DNA of 64,000 nucleotides from Ciona savignyi. Lineage: Eukaryota > Chordata > Ascidiacea > Phlebobranchia > Cionidae. Numbering within the stretch: position 1 is the first letter of the stretch; each line of letters begins with the position of its first letter. The stretch is from contig CH002594.1 in NCBI GenBank assembly GCA_000149265.1, forward strand, positions 27,780 through 91,779, given 5' to 3'. This document shows, in pieces, positions 31,586 through 46,500 of this stretch. Under the pieces are notes generated by a model, which saw only the letters and a list, made by a program, of their open reading frames with translations, was not told the DNA's origin and did no database searches. A program made the translations under genes and the position numbers.

Positions 31586-34500
31586 TTGCGGTGATTACAT
31601 ATGAATGATAAAATATAGAAATATAAAAGATATATGCAAGGTTTACAACATATTCAATGGGTTATGTCCAAACTGATTTGCTTGGTCGCTAGATAGTCGG
31701 TGGTGTCCTTAGGCAAGGCGCAGAACGGACACAACCGCACTCGCTCGAAAAAAAAACAGTTTATAAAAAATAAAATATCCCCTCTAACCTGATATATCAT
31801 TTGCTTGGGTGTCAGCAAGGATGATGACGTATCAGATGAAACAGAGAATTCGTTCAGTTGCTCGAGTAATGCAATATAATCCACGTTCTCACCCAGTATA
31901 CTCGGGAGGGTTTTGTATAAGTCTGAAAAATATTTTGCTTTATTTCGTTTATGCTCCATAAAATATGATAATTAAATAAACACCAGCACATACTTAAACG
32001 ACAGTCTTGATGAAATAATTATAAAAAAAAACAAAGTGATGAAAAAAGGACAAAGTCGTACAGCTGCAGGATCGAAACCAACTGCTTTGCTTGTCGGTTG
32101 TCTGATTATTGCCCAGTGGAATTAATGGGTTTTACTAAGTCAGTAGTATTTTTTTTTAAATACGTGTTGTAACGACCGTTCGTTCTGCCGTCTTTTGATC
32201 TGACGATTACCCGTGTGTTAACCCCCCATGCGCCTTATAATCCCCGGGGACAGATACAACCAACCCACCCTCCTACCTCGGTTAGTTGCATCGTTGCACT
32301 CTGGTTCGGAGAAAGTACAAACGAGGAAGTCATCCACGGTGGTGGAGATCTGATGAACGAGGTCTTCATGGACGAGCAGGATGATGCTGTGTATGGGGGG
32401 GTGGATTAGCTTGGTGGGTTGGTGGGTCGGCTGTCAGGTAGGTTCGAAACTTGTCGCTAGCTAGTCAGTTGTGTCCTTGAGCAAGGCACTTAGCGGATAT
32501 TGCCTAAACCCAGTGGATAAACGGATTTTACTTAAACTGTATAAAACGTAAACTTAAGATTGCCCGTGTGATAACGCCACTTGCGCTTTTGTACAGTTAC
32601 GGGGAAATGCAGGAATATCATACACTTGGGAGTGGGACAATCAATTTTTTTAAATTGAGATAAAATTAACGACAACAAACCGATAAATCGTCATTTCCGG
32701 GCCGAACATATCAACAGCCTCCCCCCCTCCTTTCCACTTTCCCGTCCTCATGCACACCGAAGTGATGGCTTGTCGTGCGTATGCGTGCGACGACGTGCGG
32801 TCTTCTGCGGCAAGCGCTACGGCAGACGCGGCGAACAAGGACTGCAGCTCGTCCCTTCCGAGTGAGGATTTGTTTCCACATCGGGTCGCGAGGCTCTTGG
32901 CGGCCGTCACGTGGTCTCCGATGGAAGCGAAGCACTTAGCGGCGAGTTCGTAGGATCCACCTGTTGGAACAGTTAGCTCATTTCTTAGTGTTGCCGGACC
33001 ATAAGCCGGAAGGTTGAATGACCGAAACCTGCCGCCAGCTACACGGTTGTGTTCTCTGACAAGGCATGTACAATTATTGCGTTTGACCATGTAAGTCCTA
33101 CCGATTAGCTTGATGGGCGCGCGTCGCTTTTAGCGGTAGGGTTGTGGGTTTAAAACCAGCCACTGGCTAGATAGTTGTGTCCTTAGGAAAAGCATTTAGC
33201 CGATATTGTTTAAGCTAATTGTATTGATAAGCTAAATAATGCAAAACGCACAATCATCAAATTTCAACATGTAAGTCTTAAATGTTAGTAATTTTCCACA
33301 CTCACCATATTGTAACTTCTTTGCCCAAACTCTGACGGTTTCCACCAATATCGGGTCGTCATCCGGTAATCGTGCTCGAGCAAGTGCGACTGCCTCCCGA
33401 TAATGCTTGTTCTGACGTAACAATACAATCGCTTCTTCCGTCTAAACATAATTTTAACATCAATATATGTAAGCGCAATGGCTATAGGGCTGTGCAGTGA
33501 TAAGTTTTACTATAAATTTATCAGTTTTGCCCTCGTATTAAGATATACATAATATTTCCGCGTTCTTCCCCGACTGGTTACTCAAGTGGATTAGTGGGTC
33601 GTATTTCAAACAAAGGTATTTAGGATCGAAACTGGTTCTTAAAAAGTCTGGCTTCTCATTGGGCAAGGCATTTAACAGACATTGCCTGCAATCAGTGGAT
33701 TATTAAGCTGTACTAAATTAAAAAGGAACGTGTGAATCATATACAACACACTGCAATATCTCCGGTAACCCGACGATGGGCGTGATGTGATCTGACAATT
33801 GCCCGTGTGTTAACTCCCTTGGTTTTCCCATTCACGAGGATAAACATGAATATCCCCCACCTTGTCACACGCCAACAGGTATTGTGATGCGTGAATGAAG
33901 CAGCCATCATTGGTCAGTTGCTGCACGAAGGCTTCAGCGGCTTTCCGCCAGACCTCGTACCCGGCCATGGGGGCCAACGATACCAGCTGGTCGGTCAGAT
34001 CGTTGTTTTCGATCGCTGAATCAATCATCGCTGAAGGGGGAGTGAAGCAGGGATTATTTCATCTCCAGTATGTACGGGTTTGGGAAAATTTAAAACAGAA
34101 TAATTAAAATAAAAAGAAATGCATTAACCAGCCATGTGGTTTGTGTCATTTTGGATTTTATTAAAAAATATTTCTGTTTTCTGTAAGTTATTAAAAGCAG
34201 ATCATATCTGTTGGACCATTAGTCAAAAGTGGCACATATGGAGTGTTAAATGTACCCCTTTTATTTATTCCCTGGGTTGGGAAAGAGGAGGTTGTTTTAT
34301 CAAGTTACTGAAATCTTGAATAATATTTTTACAAATTTTACTCAGTTAATTATAGGTTTAATTGGGTCTGACATTCTTTAAACACGATTCGGTAGGTCTT
34401 AAATCAAATGAATGCGTGGTGTGCACTCACCCCCAACATCACCCTTCCACAGCTTGAGCATGTAGCTGCAGTTGAAGTAATTTGTTTCCTGGAGATGAAT

Positions 34501-37500
34501 TTCCTCCTGGTGGAACATTCTGTGTGGGACACGCAATGTATGGGGGGTTGTTGTTAAACTATATATTTAATATAATGAAATACATCGTCATTTGCACCAC
34601 CACTGTGGTAGACCATTCATGTTGGTCCCAATACTGGGATCGAAACCAGCCGCTAGCTAGTCGGTTGTTTCCTTGGGCAAGGCGCTTCACGTACACTGCC
34701 TGAACACAATGGAATAACGGGTTCTATAAATCTGAAGAAACGCGTGAATCATACACAACACCCCATGCAATAGGTTAACCTGACAGTGGGCGCGAGGTGA
34801 TCTGACGATTACCCTCGTGACACGTGTTGCAATAGTGTCTCGATTTGGATAAATTAGGAATTCTTTTAATTTATACCATCTAACATTTCCATACAAAGGG
34901 GTCGAAAAACAATTTAAACCTCGTTTTTGCACAGGCTCATCTACATGTACGGCCGTGTGACCAAAACGGTTAAGTAAACGATACATCTCATACAAAAAAC
35001 GTACTTGGGATAAGCTCATTATGGGCTCGAAAAGCATGGGAAAAAAATAAAAAAATTAATAAAACAGATGTGTGGCCGAATGGTTAATGTGACTGAACCA
35101 TATACCGACTTACCTACAAAAACGGTCTTAGCAACGAATCCATTACGGGTTCAAAACTCGGTAAAAAAACAAGCAAAAAACCACCACACCTGTATGCGGC
35201 CGATCGGTCGGAGTAAAACCCCATGTTGACATTGGATGGGTCGCACACATTCACCCGGTGGTTCCCTGGGTCGGCTCTGTGTTTGGCGATGTCGATGCAA
35301 TCGTGTTGTTGATGGATCTTCTTACGATTGTCCTGGAGGGTGGTTGATGGGGGTTGAGGAGGATTATACTGGTCGCTAGCTAGTCGGTTGTGTCCATGGG
35401 CAAGGCACTTAACGGACATTGCCCGAACCCAGCGGATTAAATGGTTCTACCAAATTAAAGGAACTTTAAATCATATAAAAAACACTGTAATAGCTCCGGT
35501 AATTCCTATCCATTCATGGGGATAAACATGAATATCTTTCTATTCTATATTAGAACATAAAGATATTCGTGCTGCAAACGTTTTAATGATGTTGATTTTT
35601 CCGATATAGACAAAACGTGACTGAAAATCGTTCACTATAATTATTGATAATAAAACAGCAGAAACGATAAAAGCAATAAAACTGGCGCAATTTATGATGG
35701 ATAATAAAATATAATAAAGAAATATATATTTGTGATGGTAAAAGAATGAACATGCTGCTGGTTATTGTCATGGTTCAATTTGTAACTTGTACAGAAAGAA
35801 TCCTGGGAAGAAATTAGAATTTTCCAAGTAAAGAAGGATAATACTCGGAGGAGATTGGGGGCTTCCCCAATTCCAACGCCCTTCTCCACTGGGTAATGAA
35901 GATGAGCCCAACTCTTTCCACCCACCCTCTTATTCACAAATGACGATAAGGACCCCCAACTGGGTGATGCTGAACCCCACACACTCACCAGGGTGACAGA
36001 GAGGGGGAAGAGATTCTTGATTTGCCTCCTCTTCCCATTCGACCCACTCTCACGCTCCGTTGCTTCCTGGACCCGCTTCTCCGAGAGCCCCGCTAGAACC
36101 TCCTCCACAGCCCCGGCATCGTACCCCTCCGAGGGGGGTTCCCCTTGTACCCCCGCGCCATCTCTGTGATAACAACATGGGTTGGTGGTTGGATGTGGGG
36201 TGAACAATCTACTCACGTGGGTCGCTCTGTTTCGGTGGGTTCTGCTTCTGCAAGGTACATGATGAGTCATGGTGTGTAATGGTGAGTCATAATGAATCAT
36301 GCTATGTCACAACTTTGCAATCGTCAGTAAAACAATGGTTTTAATGTGATCGCTGCAATCCAGGGATTTTTACATCGCTACAATAACTAACCTAATACAC
36401 TTTTACAAAATACAAACTACCATGTTAAAGCATGTTGTGTTTTTTAATGATGAATGTTTTATTTATATCATTCTGTGTTAGTCATATTAAGCGAAATTAG
36501 TTAACATGAGGGGTGATAAGGGTGCCAGTTTTTTAGGGGGTGCTAGGCCTAGGGTACTGGAGGTGTATGGAGCACCAGGACTGCAATTTAGAAGACGTAG
36601 GTACAATTTCCACACCTGATACCCCTGACTTTATGTCAATGAATCTATTTGCAAAATCTTCCACACAAAACATTGGGTCACCTTGCTTGCTGTCCAAGTT
36701 CATTTCCGCAAGAAGTTGGGCTTTTCTCGACTCCAACAAAGCTTCGATGCTGGAGTCCACGTTTGTGTTTGTTGGGGTTCCGTTTCGATGGGTGGGGGTT
36801 GCTGTGTGGTAATGCGGGTTGGTGGTTATGCCAGTAGATGGGATGGTGTTATTCGGATAAACACACCGCACACACATGTGCGAATAATCATCATTTATCC
36901 GACTCTGCTGCATGTTTGACTTGTTGCTATTTAGTCGAGGTATATTTGCCTTGCAGCTTATAGTAGTTGAATGTTCTGTATATTTTATTAGGTTTTCTTT
37001 GTTTTAGCTTTGGCTTCTAACAGTCGATTAAACCTTAAAATATAAGGAATGCGAGATGTGGTTAAGTGGATTATGTAATAGCTATGCTTAAGGTGGGTCG
37101 CAGGACTTAAATATTGTTTAATGTAAGCAGGACCTAAGTGTCTTAGCCCCTTGTGGTTTGCTAAATAATAAACAAAATGCACAATTTGTTACATGACCAG
37201 CAAGGCATAATAAATGAACATTAAGCAAACATGGTATAATTGACAATCTGTATCAAAATGAGAGGAAGCAAACATACCAGGTTTATTTGGGACAGGACTG
37301 GAGTTTGGATTCATTTTCTTCTTTTTATTTTTCCTCTTCCACTGAGCACTTTGCTTCTGTGTGTATCCCACCATGGGCTTGTCTGTAGTGGGAACAAGGT
37401 TAACATGGCTACAAGTATATTCAAGTATAGATAAATTTTGCCTCGAATAGAACACCATATGACACATGTACGGTCAGAACACAAGATGGTAATGTGTTCA

Positions 37501-40500
37501 AACTACTTGGTGAATGTGTTGGCAAAACAACCACGTTTTACATTTGTTAATTTGAGGGCTGTCAGCTAAACAGTTGGAGGTGCAAAACTGGTCGCTAGCT
37601 AGTCGGTTGTGTCCTTGAGCAAGGCACTTTACGGTAATTGCCTGAACCCAGCGGATTAATACGTTCTACCAAATTGAAGGAACGTATGAATCATAGACAA
37701 CACTGCAATAGCCCCGTAACCCGACGTTGGATGCAAAACTGACGATTACCCGTGTGGAAACCTCTTTGCGTTTTCCCATTCACGGGGATAAACATGAATA
37801 TCCTGACCCAGGTTATGTGGTCAAAATGAGTCATTATTTCTGTGTGAGTGTTAACTCCCATCGCACCCCCCTCCAGGATAAACACATCCCCTCCTCCGAA
37901 CCTTTGGGAGGAAACCGCTCCTTCTGCGCCTCCATCCTCCAAACATGGACGGCGTAATCATCGGCTCCGGAGTAGATGAGTCCACTTCCCTCCTCCTCCA
38001 TCCGCATCCTCCATCGGACACAGAGGAGCCTCCCATCGTGGCCTCGGTAGTTGGCGATCGCATCTTCGCTCATCACATTCCAAACCTGTAGAAGAGGATG
38101 CGGGATTTAAGGAGGATTCTTAAAATAAAACTAAAATGCTGGTAAACCTATTATATTTTATATAGAATCGGACGATCCTTTGTAATAATGCGAAGGTTCC
38201 TCATTCAAAGGGATAAACATCCTATTCTATTAAATTAGAATTTTAAATCGATTCATTCCACCAGGGGGCCAGCACCATGAGTCGAGTGCATAGGTTTGAA
38301 ATCGGATTTGAGGACGATTGATCCGAGCCTCATATGCAATATCCAAGATTGCTTTTTACCAGGAATATGTCAGTTTGAAAAAAAAATAATTTTAGTTAGT
38401 TACAAAATCTAATTAATTACCATTATTTAATTAGGTCTATGTTTATAGAAAGTTATATTACTGTTTTATATGTTTTGTAAGTGTAATTTTGTGTGTCTGG
38501 AAGCTTTTTTTTATATCTAGATTTGTTGAAATCAAAATAGAAAAGATATATATCTAGTACATGGGGCATCCATGCATTTATATGGAAATGAAGTTAATTA
38601 ACCTTAAGTAAACACAATCTTCTACCTTGACTGCGAGGATTTGATAACCAAGGGTTTTAATAAAAAAATAAAAAGAATCGAAACTGCAAAGTTTAATAGC
38701 AAATTACAATGATAACTGCTTGGTAGTAATTGATATTGTTAATATACATTTTGTTAAGGATATTAACAATAACAACTCAAGTGCCAACCACATCACATTT
38801 TTTCCAATAGCGGGAAATCTTCTTGGGATTTTTTTGTAAAACTAAAGGACGAAGTCACATCTGATAAACAGACTCGCGGACAAACCTGCGCTGTCCCGTC
38901 GTACGAAGCGGACACTAGGAGGCGTGGGTCATGTGGGCTCCACGACAGATCAGTGATTCGTCCATTGTGACCCGACAATGTCCGAAATGGTTCCGTAATA
39001 ACCGGCACAGTACGTGCTTCATCTGCAAATTATCAGATTTATTTGGTTTCCTTTTAGGTAGGTTAGTTCGGAGCCCATTGGAGCATTCACTAAAATGTTG
39101 CAGGTTTAAAACCAGTGGCTGTTGCCTGTGTCCTTTGGCAAGGTCGTCAAACATCGCCTGAACCCAGAGGATTAGCGGATTGAACTAAAACTGCGTTATC
39201 TCGAAATCATCACATTTTGAAGCTTGGGTAATCCGATGGTGGGCATGAGGTAATTCTGACGAGTGCTAAACTATTATCGTTGTTGCACCCACTGGTAATA
39301 AATAGAAATATTTTATCCAAGTGATCATTTAAAAATAAACAGAGGACCCGACCCTATTACGAAATCACACTGACAATATGAACTAAATTCTCAAACAACA
39401 TTTTTACCATTTGTTTACACAGTATCAAACCCATAATCGACTGTTTAAAGGGGAACTGAAGTAAATTTTAAGAATATCTTAATAAATGGAAAAAAATACG
39501 CTGATTTCAAAAATCAAATCAGTTTCTTCCAATATTTTTTGGTTAAAGAGTTATGAGCAAATATGTATTTCATTTTATGTTAGGGGATTTCCCGTATTAC
39601 GTCACTGACGTTGTTGAGATTTCGTGCCTATATGCATTGTATACAATCATGTGTCAGTTTAGAGGTGAATTAGTAACAGAAGCGCCTGCAGGAGCGTTGT
39701 ATTTTCGTTTTTATTATGGAGACTTAGCATAACACTTGTCATATAGCCTTACTGAACCAATGTACATGGTGACAGCTTACTTTAAGCGCGGTCATTAAGG
39801 CCTGCACGGTCCTGGACCTAAGCTGAATGCTGAGCTGAGGTATACAGGTCTCGTATTTAAATGACTTTAGAATAATAAGTCTTAGCAATTTATATCATAA
39901 ATAATAAAAGTGAAAACAGAACAAGAAAACTATAACAGAATGCATTAAACTGTAACTGCCAGCAATTTATAGAAATAAACCAGCCATTAGGCAAAGGCTA
40001 GACTATGCGGTGGGAAAAGTCTATTTCTTACATGGTTTACCTTGGTTGTTTGTATAATGTTTTGCTGTTGTGTATGTGGTGCATTTAATGTCTGCTGTTA
40101 TTGAAACTGAGCATTAGCCTACTGGTTGAGAATACCACTTATTGCAAAAACCAGTTAATCCACAGTTGAGTAGCTGATGTGTAGTCTGACAATAAGTACA
40201 CAGCAAGCACTCAGATAAGTAAGTGAAGAATATATATAATAGATCTTTACTTAACTACCTAAATAAGTTAATAAGAATATACTACATTTCTAATTTAGTT
40301 CTTTTTATTAGATATTGTAAAATGCCTAAAGTTAAGCCACTGAGAAGGAAGAAAGAGTGATTGGAGCATATTGTTTTGCTCCAGGATGTACAAATTCCTA
40401 TTACAGCACACGAAATTCCAATCCACCTGTGCTCTTCCATCGATTTCCTCACAACGACAAAAAACGGTTGAAGCAATGGATACAACAATGCAAGCGTTCT

Positions 40501-43500
40501 AAACTACCTGGAAAAAGAACCGCAGTGTGTAGTGCACATATTTGTGACAAGGATTATCATAGTAAAATTGTATTTGACTCCAATGGAGTAGCCAAGATGA
40601 TGAAAACAAACCACTTGAAAAATACAGTTCCAACAATTTTAAATGTTTCTGATTATGATTTTAAACATAGTGATCAACCCAGTACATCAAGTGCAACTTC
40701 AAGAACTTCTTTATCCAAGCAGATAATTGAAAAATAAGGGCTTTTAGTAATGCAAGTCCAGTCTGGCATTATTTTGTGCACAAATGCATGTACATTCATG
40801 CAGCATAAACATTCTTGGCGGTATGTCCATAAGAATACAGTTTTTGCAACGGCACCAAGTCATGTCAATAGGTAATGTTTCTAAATAAACATTTTCTACT
40901 ATGGGGCTTGCATCTTCAAAGATACTTTCAGACGTTTTCCTTGGTTCAAACGCACATGACTAAATTTGTGTTGTTTTATTGTGTACAATAAAACTTCTTT
41001 CATCCATGCCAGAATGTTGAAAACTGTCATCCATTTTAGTGTTACAACATTAACTTAAATTTACTCTAGAAATGAAGAAAACAAAAGAAATTTGTTAAAA
41101 CTTCTATGCATATGTATACCAAATCTCTCACACTATCAGTTTGTAGCCTAGGGGTTGATAACAACATTGCTAGTCTATGTTGCAGATTATGGCTATATAT
41201 TGAAAAGCAACAATCATGAAAGAAATAGGCTGTTCCCACCGCATAGTCTGATCTTTGATTGATGGCTGGTTTATTTCTATAAATTGCTGGCAGTTACAGT
41301 TTACTGCCTCCTGTTCTAGGTTTCTTGTTCTGTTTTCACTTCTATGATTTATGATATAAATTGCTAAGACTTATTATTCTAAAGTCATTTAAATACGAGA
41401 CCTGTATACCTCAGCATTCAGCTTAGGTCCAGGATCGTGCAGGCCTGAATGAGCGCGCTTAAGGTAAGCTGTCACATTGGTTCAGTTAGGCTATATGACA
41501 AGTGTTATGCTAAGTCTCCATAAAAAAACAAAAATACAACGCTCCTGCAGGCGCTTATGTTACTAATTCACCTATAAACTGGCACATGATTGTATACAAT
41601 GCATATAGGCACGAAATCTCAACAACGTCAGTGACGTAATACGGGAAATCCCCTAACATAAAATAAAATGCATATTTGCTCATAACTCTTTAACAAAAAA
41701 ATATTGGAAGAAACTGATTTGATTTTTGAAATCAGCGTATTGTTTTCCATTTATTAAGATATTCTTAAAATTTACTTCAGTTCCCCTTTAAACCATTTTA
41801 GTATTGAAATGTTACATCCATCGGTTATTATTTGGTCACAAAACTCACAAAGACGCTTACCTGGGCTTTGCTCCTCTGCTGCCACCACCTGGTCAAGTAT
41901 TGGTTTCATGTCGTTCACATAAATAATGGATGAATTCGATCCTGATGCGATCCACTCTTGTGCTTCTAAATTAACTCAGATTGTTTGGATTGAAAATTTT
42001 CCACAAAAATTTGAATAATTCAAAAGTGTGGAATAATAAGGCAAATAGGCAATTGTTGGTTCAGTTTTCAGTTTACTTTGTTTTTTTTGTATCACATTCT
42101 TTTAAGATCTTTTTAGGAAGACTTTAGGAATATTTTTGCAGTAAACACTTTAACTGCAAAATACGAAACCATTAAAGCACAAAACAGAGACTGTGTTCAG
42201 TCAAAAAATTAAATTACGATGGATCAATCAGAAAATACAAAAGCATTAGGGCTGATGCCTTGTTTACACTAAGACTGTGTGAGGCGTGCTTGAGATTAAT
42301 TCCTAGCTTGTTTTATTGTGGCAGAAAATATTTTAAATGGACATAGAAAACATATAAATGCATCAATTATGCTCTGTGGTTGTTTGTTACTTCAGTGATG
42401 TGTTACAACACAGAATTCGGCAAAAATTCAAACCGCTGGCATTAAAATGAACCAAAACACACCTCGCCTAGCCTCAGTATGGACAAAGCTTAAAGTACTC
42501 TGTGAAAGGAGAGAACTTAGACGGGTAACACGGACCTTGGCAGAAAGAAATATCATAATATGAAATTCCACCCCCGTAAATTAATTATTCAATAAATAAT
42601 TAAAAGGTTCATAACAAGATTAAAAAAGAATTGGGGAGCATAAATATTTATTCAGTTTCCTACCACCGTCGGCGCCGTGGAGCTGCCAAGCCAAGCAATT
42701 GATGATTTTGCTGTGAACTTTGACTCGCGCTATGATCTCCAAATATGGTGCTCGGAACACGTCAAACGAACTGGAATAACCAACTTAGGGTGATGAGAGT
42801 TCAGTACATTGTATGCTACACATGCTTTCATAGGTGGTTAAATTCCACATGGAGATTTAGAGCTATGGACAAGTTCACTGTTTAACTGAATAGTTGTCAG
42901 TTAATAACTAACAAAATCTAGCAACAATATTTTTGCTCATAACAATAAAGTTTCTGGTGTGTTAGAAGCTATGCAAAATGTTCAACTCTAACATTATACG
43001 TCACTTTTATTGTTACTTTCAAAGCAATATTTAATCGCAATGATTTCGATTTCAGTTGACCTGTTTTGATCTAACAGAGAAATTGTTGGGGTAATCGTTA
43101 TTTTCTGATAATTTAACCCTTATTACAATAATAGGGAAATTAAAGAAAGAAAAGAGGGAAGTAGGAAAGGAAGACAACTTCTCACTAAAATAAAGATTAG
43201 GACGTTAAGTTTAGGATTGGGATACAGTTCAGGTTAAGTTCGTGTAAGTTCTGGGGTTGAGAGAAGCTGATGTGGCAGATTTAAAATTAGTTTCCATAAT
43301 TTTAGTAGCAGTTTATCTACTGATGCTAATAATGCATCAGTATAAATTATTATTAAATAATGGTTAAATGATCCCAAATATCTGCACAGCGACAAAGACG
43401 TAAAAATATCGGAAGATGTTTGGAATACCCGTCATCGTTCCCGATGGCAACCACATCGTTGTCTCTCCTCCATGCAATCTCCGTCCGATTTACTCTTGGG

Positions 43501-46500
43501 AGGTTTGTGACATCATTTGTCGCCGTGATGATGTCATCAACATTGACCCCTTCTTTGTTCATTTTCTGTGGAAATTTAAAAAAAAGTGATACTAGAAAAC
43601 TTAAAAACATTTTTTTCTGTTAAAAATAGAAAATTTTAATATTTTTTTATGAAAAAATGGAAATGGAAAAACAAACAATTAAATACAAAATGAATTCGAT
43701 GTCTTGCCACGTTTTCAAGCTTAAACTGCTTCAAATCCATCTTTTTATAAATCTAAGCAATCAAGAGCAAAACATAAATAATTAAGTTCCTTCTAAACTG
43801 GAAAGAAAGATCTCACGATGGCGGGATGCATTAGAACGACACCCTCCCCACCGCAGGTGAAGAGACAAATCTTCGAATCGGCCGGTGTGACAGCGGTGGA
43901 TCGAACGTAACACTTCGGACCCCACGACATAGCGTACACCGGCTTCATGTGGTACGTGTCCGAGATCAATGGGGTTTGTTGGGACAAAACGTCCACCACA
44001 CCAACCTGGAGTGCACAAGAAAAATATTGGAAAATTTGACGGAATTTAAAAATTTTGCACAAATTAAATTTTTTAACAGATTTTTAAAATTTCATGTAAT
44101 TTAAAACTTTTAAAGTAAATTAAAAATTTTAAAGAAACAAAAATTTATAGGGAAATAAACAATAATATGCAATTTAAACTTTTTGCAGATATTATAAATG
44201 TGATTTCAAATATTTATATTTGGCTCATCAAACACTCTAAAATATCAAAACAAGTATATTTTGACCAAGGCAATAAATATAAGAAACTAAAAGAGTCAAC
44301 ATTATACAGAAATACAAAACATCATGTATTGTATAAAATTATGACTAAAACATCTTAAAATTAAATTTATTACTTTTCCATCTTCGGTTCCAAATGCAAG
44401 AAGTCCCTCTCTGGTTGGATGCCAAGCAAGTGACATCACCTGAATAAACATCAATCTGCTATTACAGTGTGATGAGTATGATTGAGATGTTCCTTCAGTT
44501 TTAGCAGAACCCATTAATTCATTGGGTTTAAGCAATGTGTGTCAACTGCCTTGCCGAATGACATAACCATCCAGCGATTAGTTTAAATTGTCTGGTTTAG
44601 GTGATGTCTGCTAAATGCCTTGTCCAAGGACCCAGACATCTATCCACTTTCGATCTCACTACCTTTTGCTGGCCAGTCCCGATACATTACCCCACCCATA
44701 TCCCTCAAATCTACCTACCGACTAGTTCAATCACACCATATTCGATTGCCAGACCAAAACATTACCCCACCCAACCCCCCAAATAATACCTTCTCCTTGA
44801 TTCCCTGCCACATCACGCTGATGTCGAATGGATTCCGAGGATTGGTCGTCCTCCAGATGCGGATGACCCCGTCCCCAATCCCGAGAGCAATCACGCTGGG
44901 GTCGATTGGGGAAACTGGGGGTGATGGGAATATTAACCCCGGCATTTGTTGGGGTCAGGTAGGATCGATATTCATGTTTATCCCCGTGAATGGAAAAACC
45001 AAGTAAGTTAACACACGGGAAATCGTTAGTTCACCTTTCGGTCGGGTTACCGGAGCTATTGCAGTGTGTTGTGTATGACTGATATATTTCTTTAATCATA
45101 AAAGAACCCTTCATTCCACTGGGTTCAGGCGATATCCACTAAGTGCCTTGGCCCGGACATAACATTCCCACAATATCTTATTTAAAAACCGATAATGTTC
45201 TTACTAACTGAGTTAACCGGCCACACAAATTATTTTGTTCTATTTTTAAATCTTAAGAATAATGAGCTATTAAACTAAAATGTGCAGATTCATTGACTTT
45301 CCCTAATTATGTGATTTTATTACCAGTAATTACTCAGCTCTGACGTTTATCAGTCGAACAAGTGTTAATGGAAAACAGTCCGTCATATTAGACAGTAGGT
45401 AGTGGAGTAACAAAATTAAACAAAAGAACTTTCTAAAGATTTTGTTCAAAAGTGGTATGGTTGTATTGCTGAATGGTTAATGCAACCGATACATATATCA
45501 ATTCATTGTTTTAAAACTTAGTTAAAATAGTTAAAGCGATTAATACATATATCAGTTCTTTACAAAAACACTATTTGTGGCTACTCATTAGGTGTTCCAA
45601 ACTTAGTTCTTAGGAACGAACTCACCAAAGGTTCAAAACTTCGTAGGGACTAGCCCATCATGGCCTAAAAAACTCAGTAAAAATGTTTGTTTTTTTGTTG
45701 TTTTTTTTTACCAAGTTAAGTGTCGAACCCATGGTGGACTCATTACTAGGACCGTTTTTTTTGTATAGGAGTTGGTATATGTATCAGTTGCGTTAACCAT
45801 TTGTTGAAAATATATCGGTCGCGTTAAAATGTTGAAAATCCGTACTTGCGATGGAATACACGAAGCCACCGAGTGTTGGGAGGGACCACGTCGGGGGGGA
45901 TTCTGGTGCTTCGAGCGACCAGTGTTTGATGGTTCTGTCCATTGAGGTGGTGATGATGGTGCTGGATGGATCTAACCCACTTGCGATGTTGAATACAATG
46001 CGGGTGTGACCCAACTCGGTGGCCCCGTGGGAAAGTACCTGGGAGGAGTGGGGTGAATGTGGGGGCTGGAAGGATGGGGTGGTAGAATAGGGATCTGTGG
46101 CCCCATGAGAATGCACCAGATGTGGGAAAATGTGGTGAATGTGGGGGGAACATAACGGCTGGGTAGGATGGGGTGGTAGAATGAGAGGGTATAAGAACGG
46201 GGGTGACAAATATTGTACTAGAAAGTAAAGATATGGTAACCTTGGGTAGTTCACCGTATACCCAATGCTAGAGGAAGGTGAGCTTTTTGAAAGGGGGAGG
46301 GGTTGAGAGGAAAGCCTTTTTTAAATTTTTCAATGGTTAATATTTATTGTTATGTAAAAACAATTTTTAGAAAAACCAAGAAAGACAACAACTTTACACT
46401 TTGCTTTGAGGCTTGCCGTATTAAATTTGATATTACCCGGGTTGTCCTATTTTAATTACTAATTATTAGGTTTTGTTTTGGTATGCCGTTAATCATATCA

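Noticed and set aside
36540..36919. Several plus-strand frames of 62-90 residues
   Set aside because: They are antisense shadows of GEMIN5 exon 17, which has splice sites and in-phase neighbours on the minus strand.
40322..40737. THAP frame as a host THAP gene
   Set aside because: It lies between long inverted repeats with TTAA flanks and lacks an in-frame start, so a transposon product is the simpler reading.
44620..45006. 128-residue plus-strand frame
   Set aside because: It is antisense to GEMIN5 exon 8 and reads into SINE sequence.
45793..46254. Minus-strand frame extending 5' of GEMIN5 exon 7 as a proline/histidine-rich domain
   Set aside because: A clear acceptor at 46039 and phase match with exon 6 (HFT joined to [10 protein letters not shown]) show that the rest is read-through intron.
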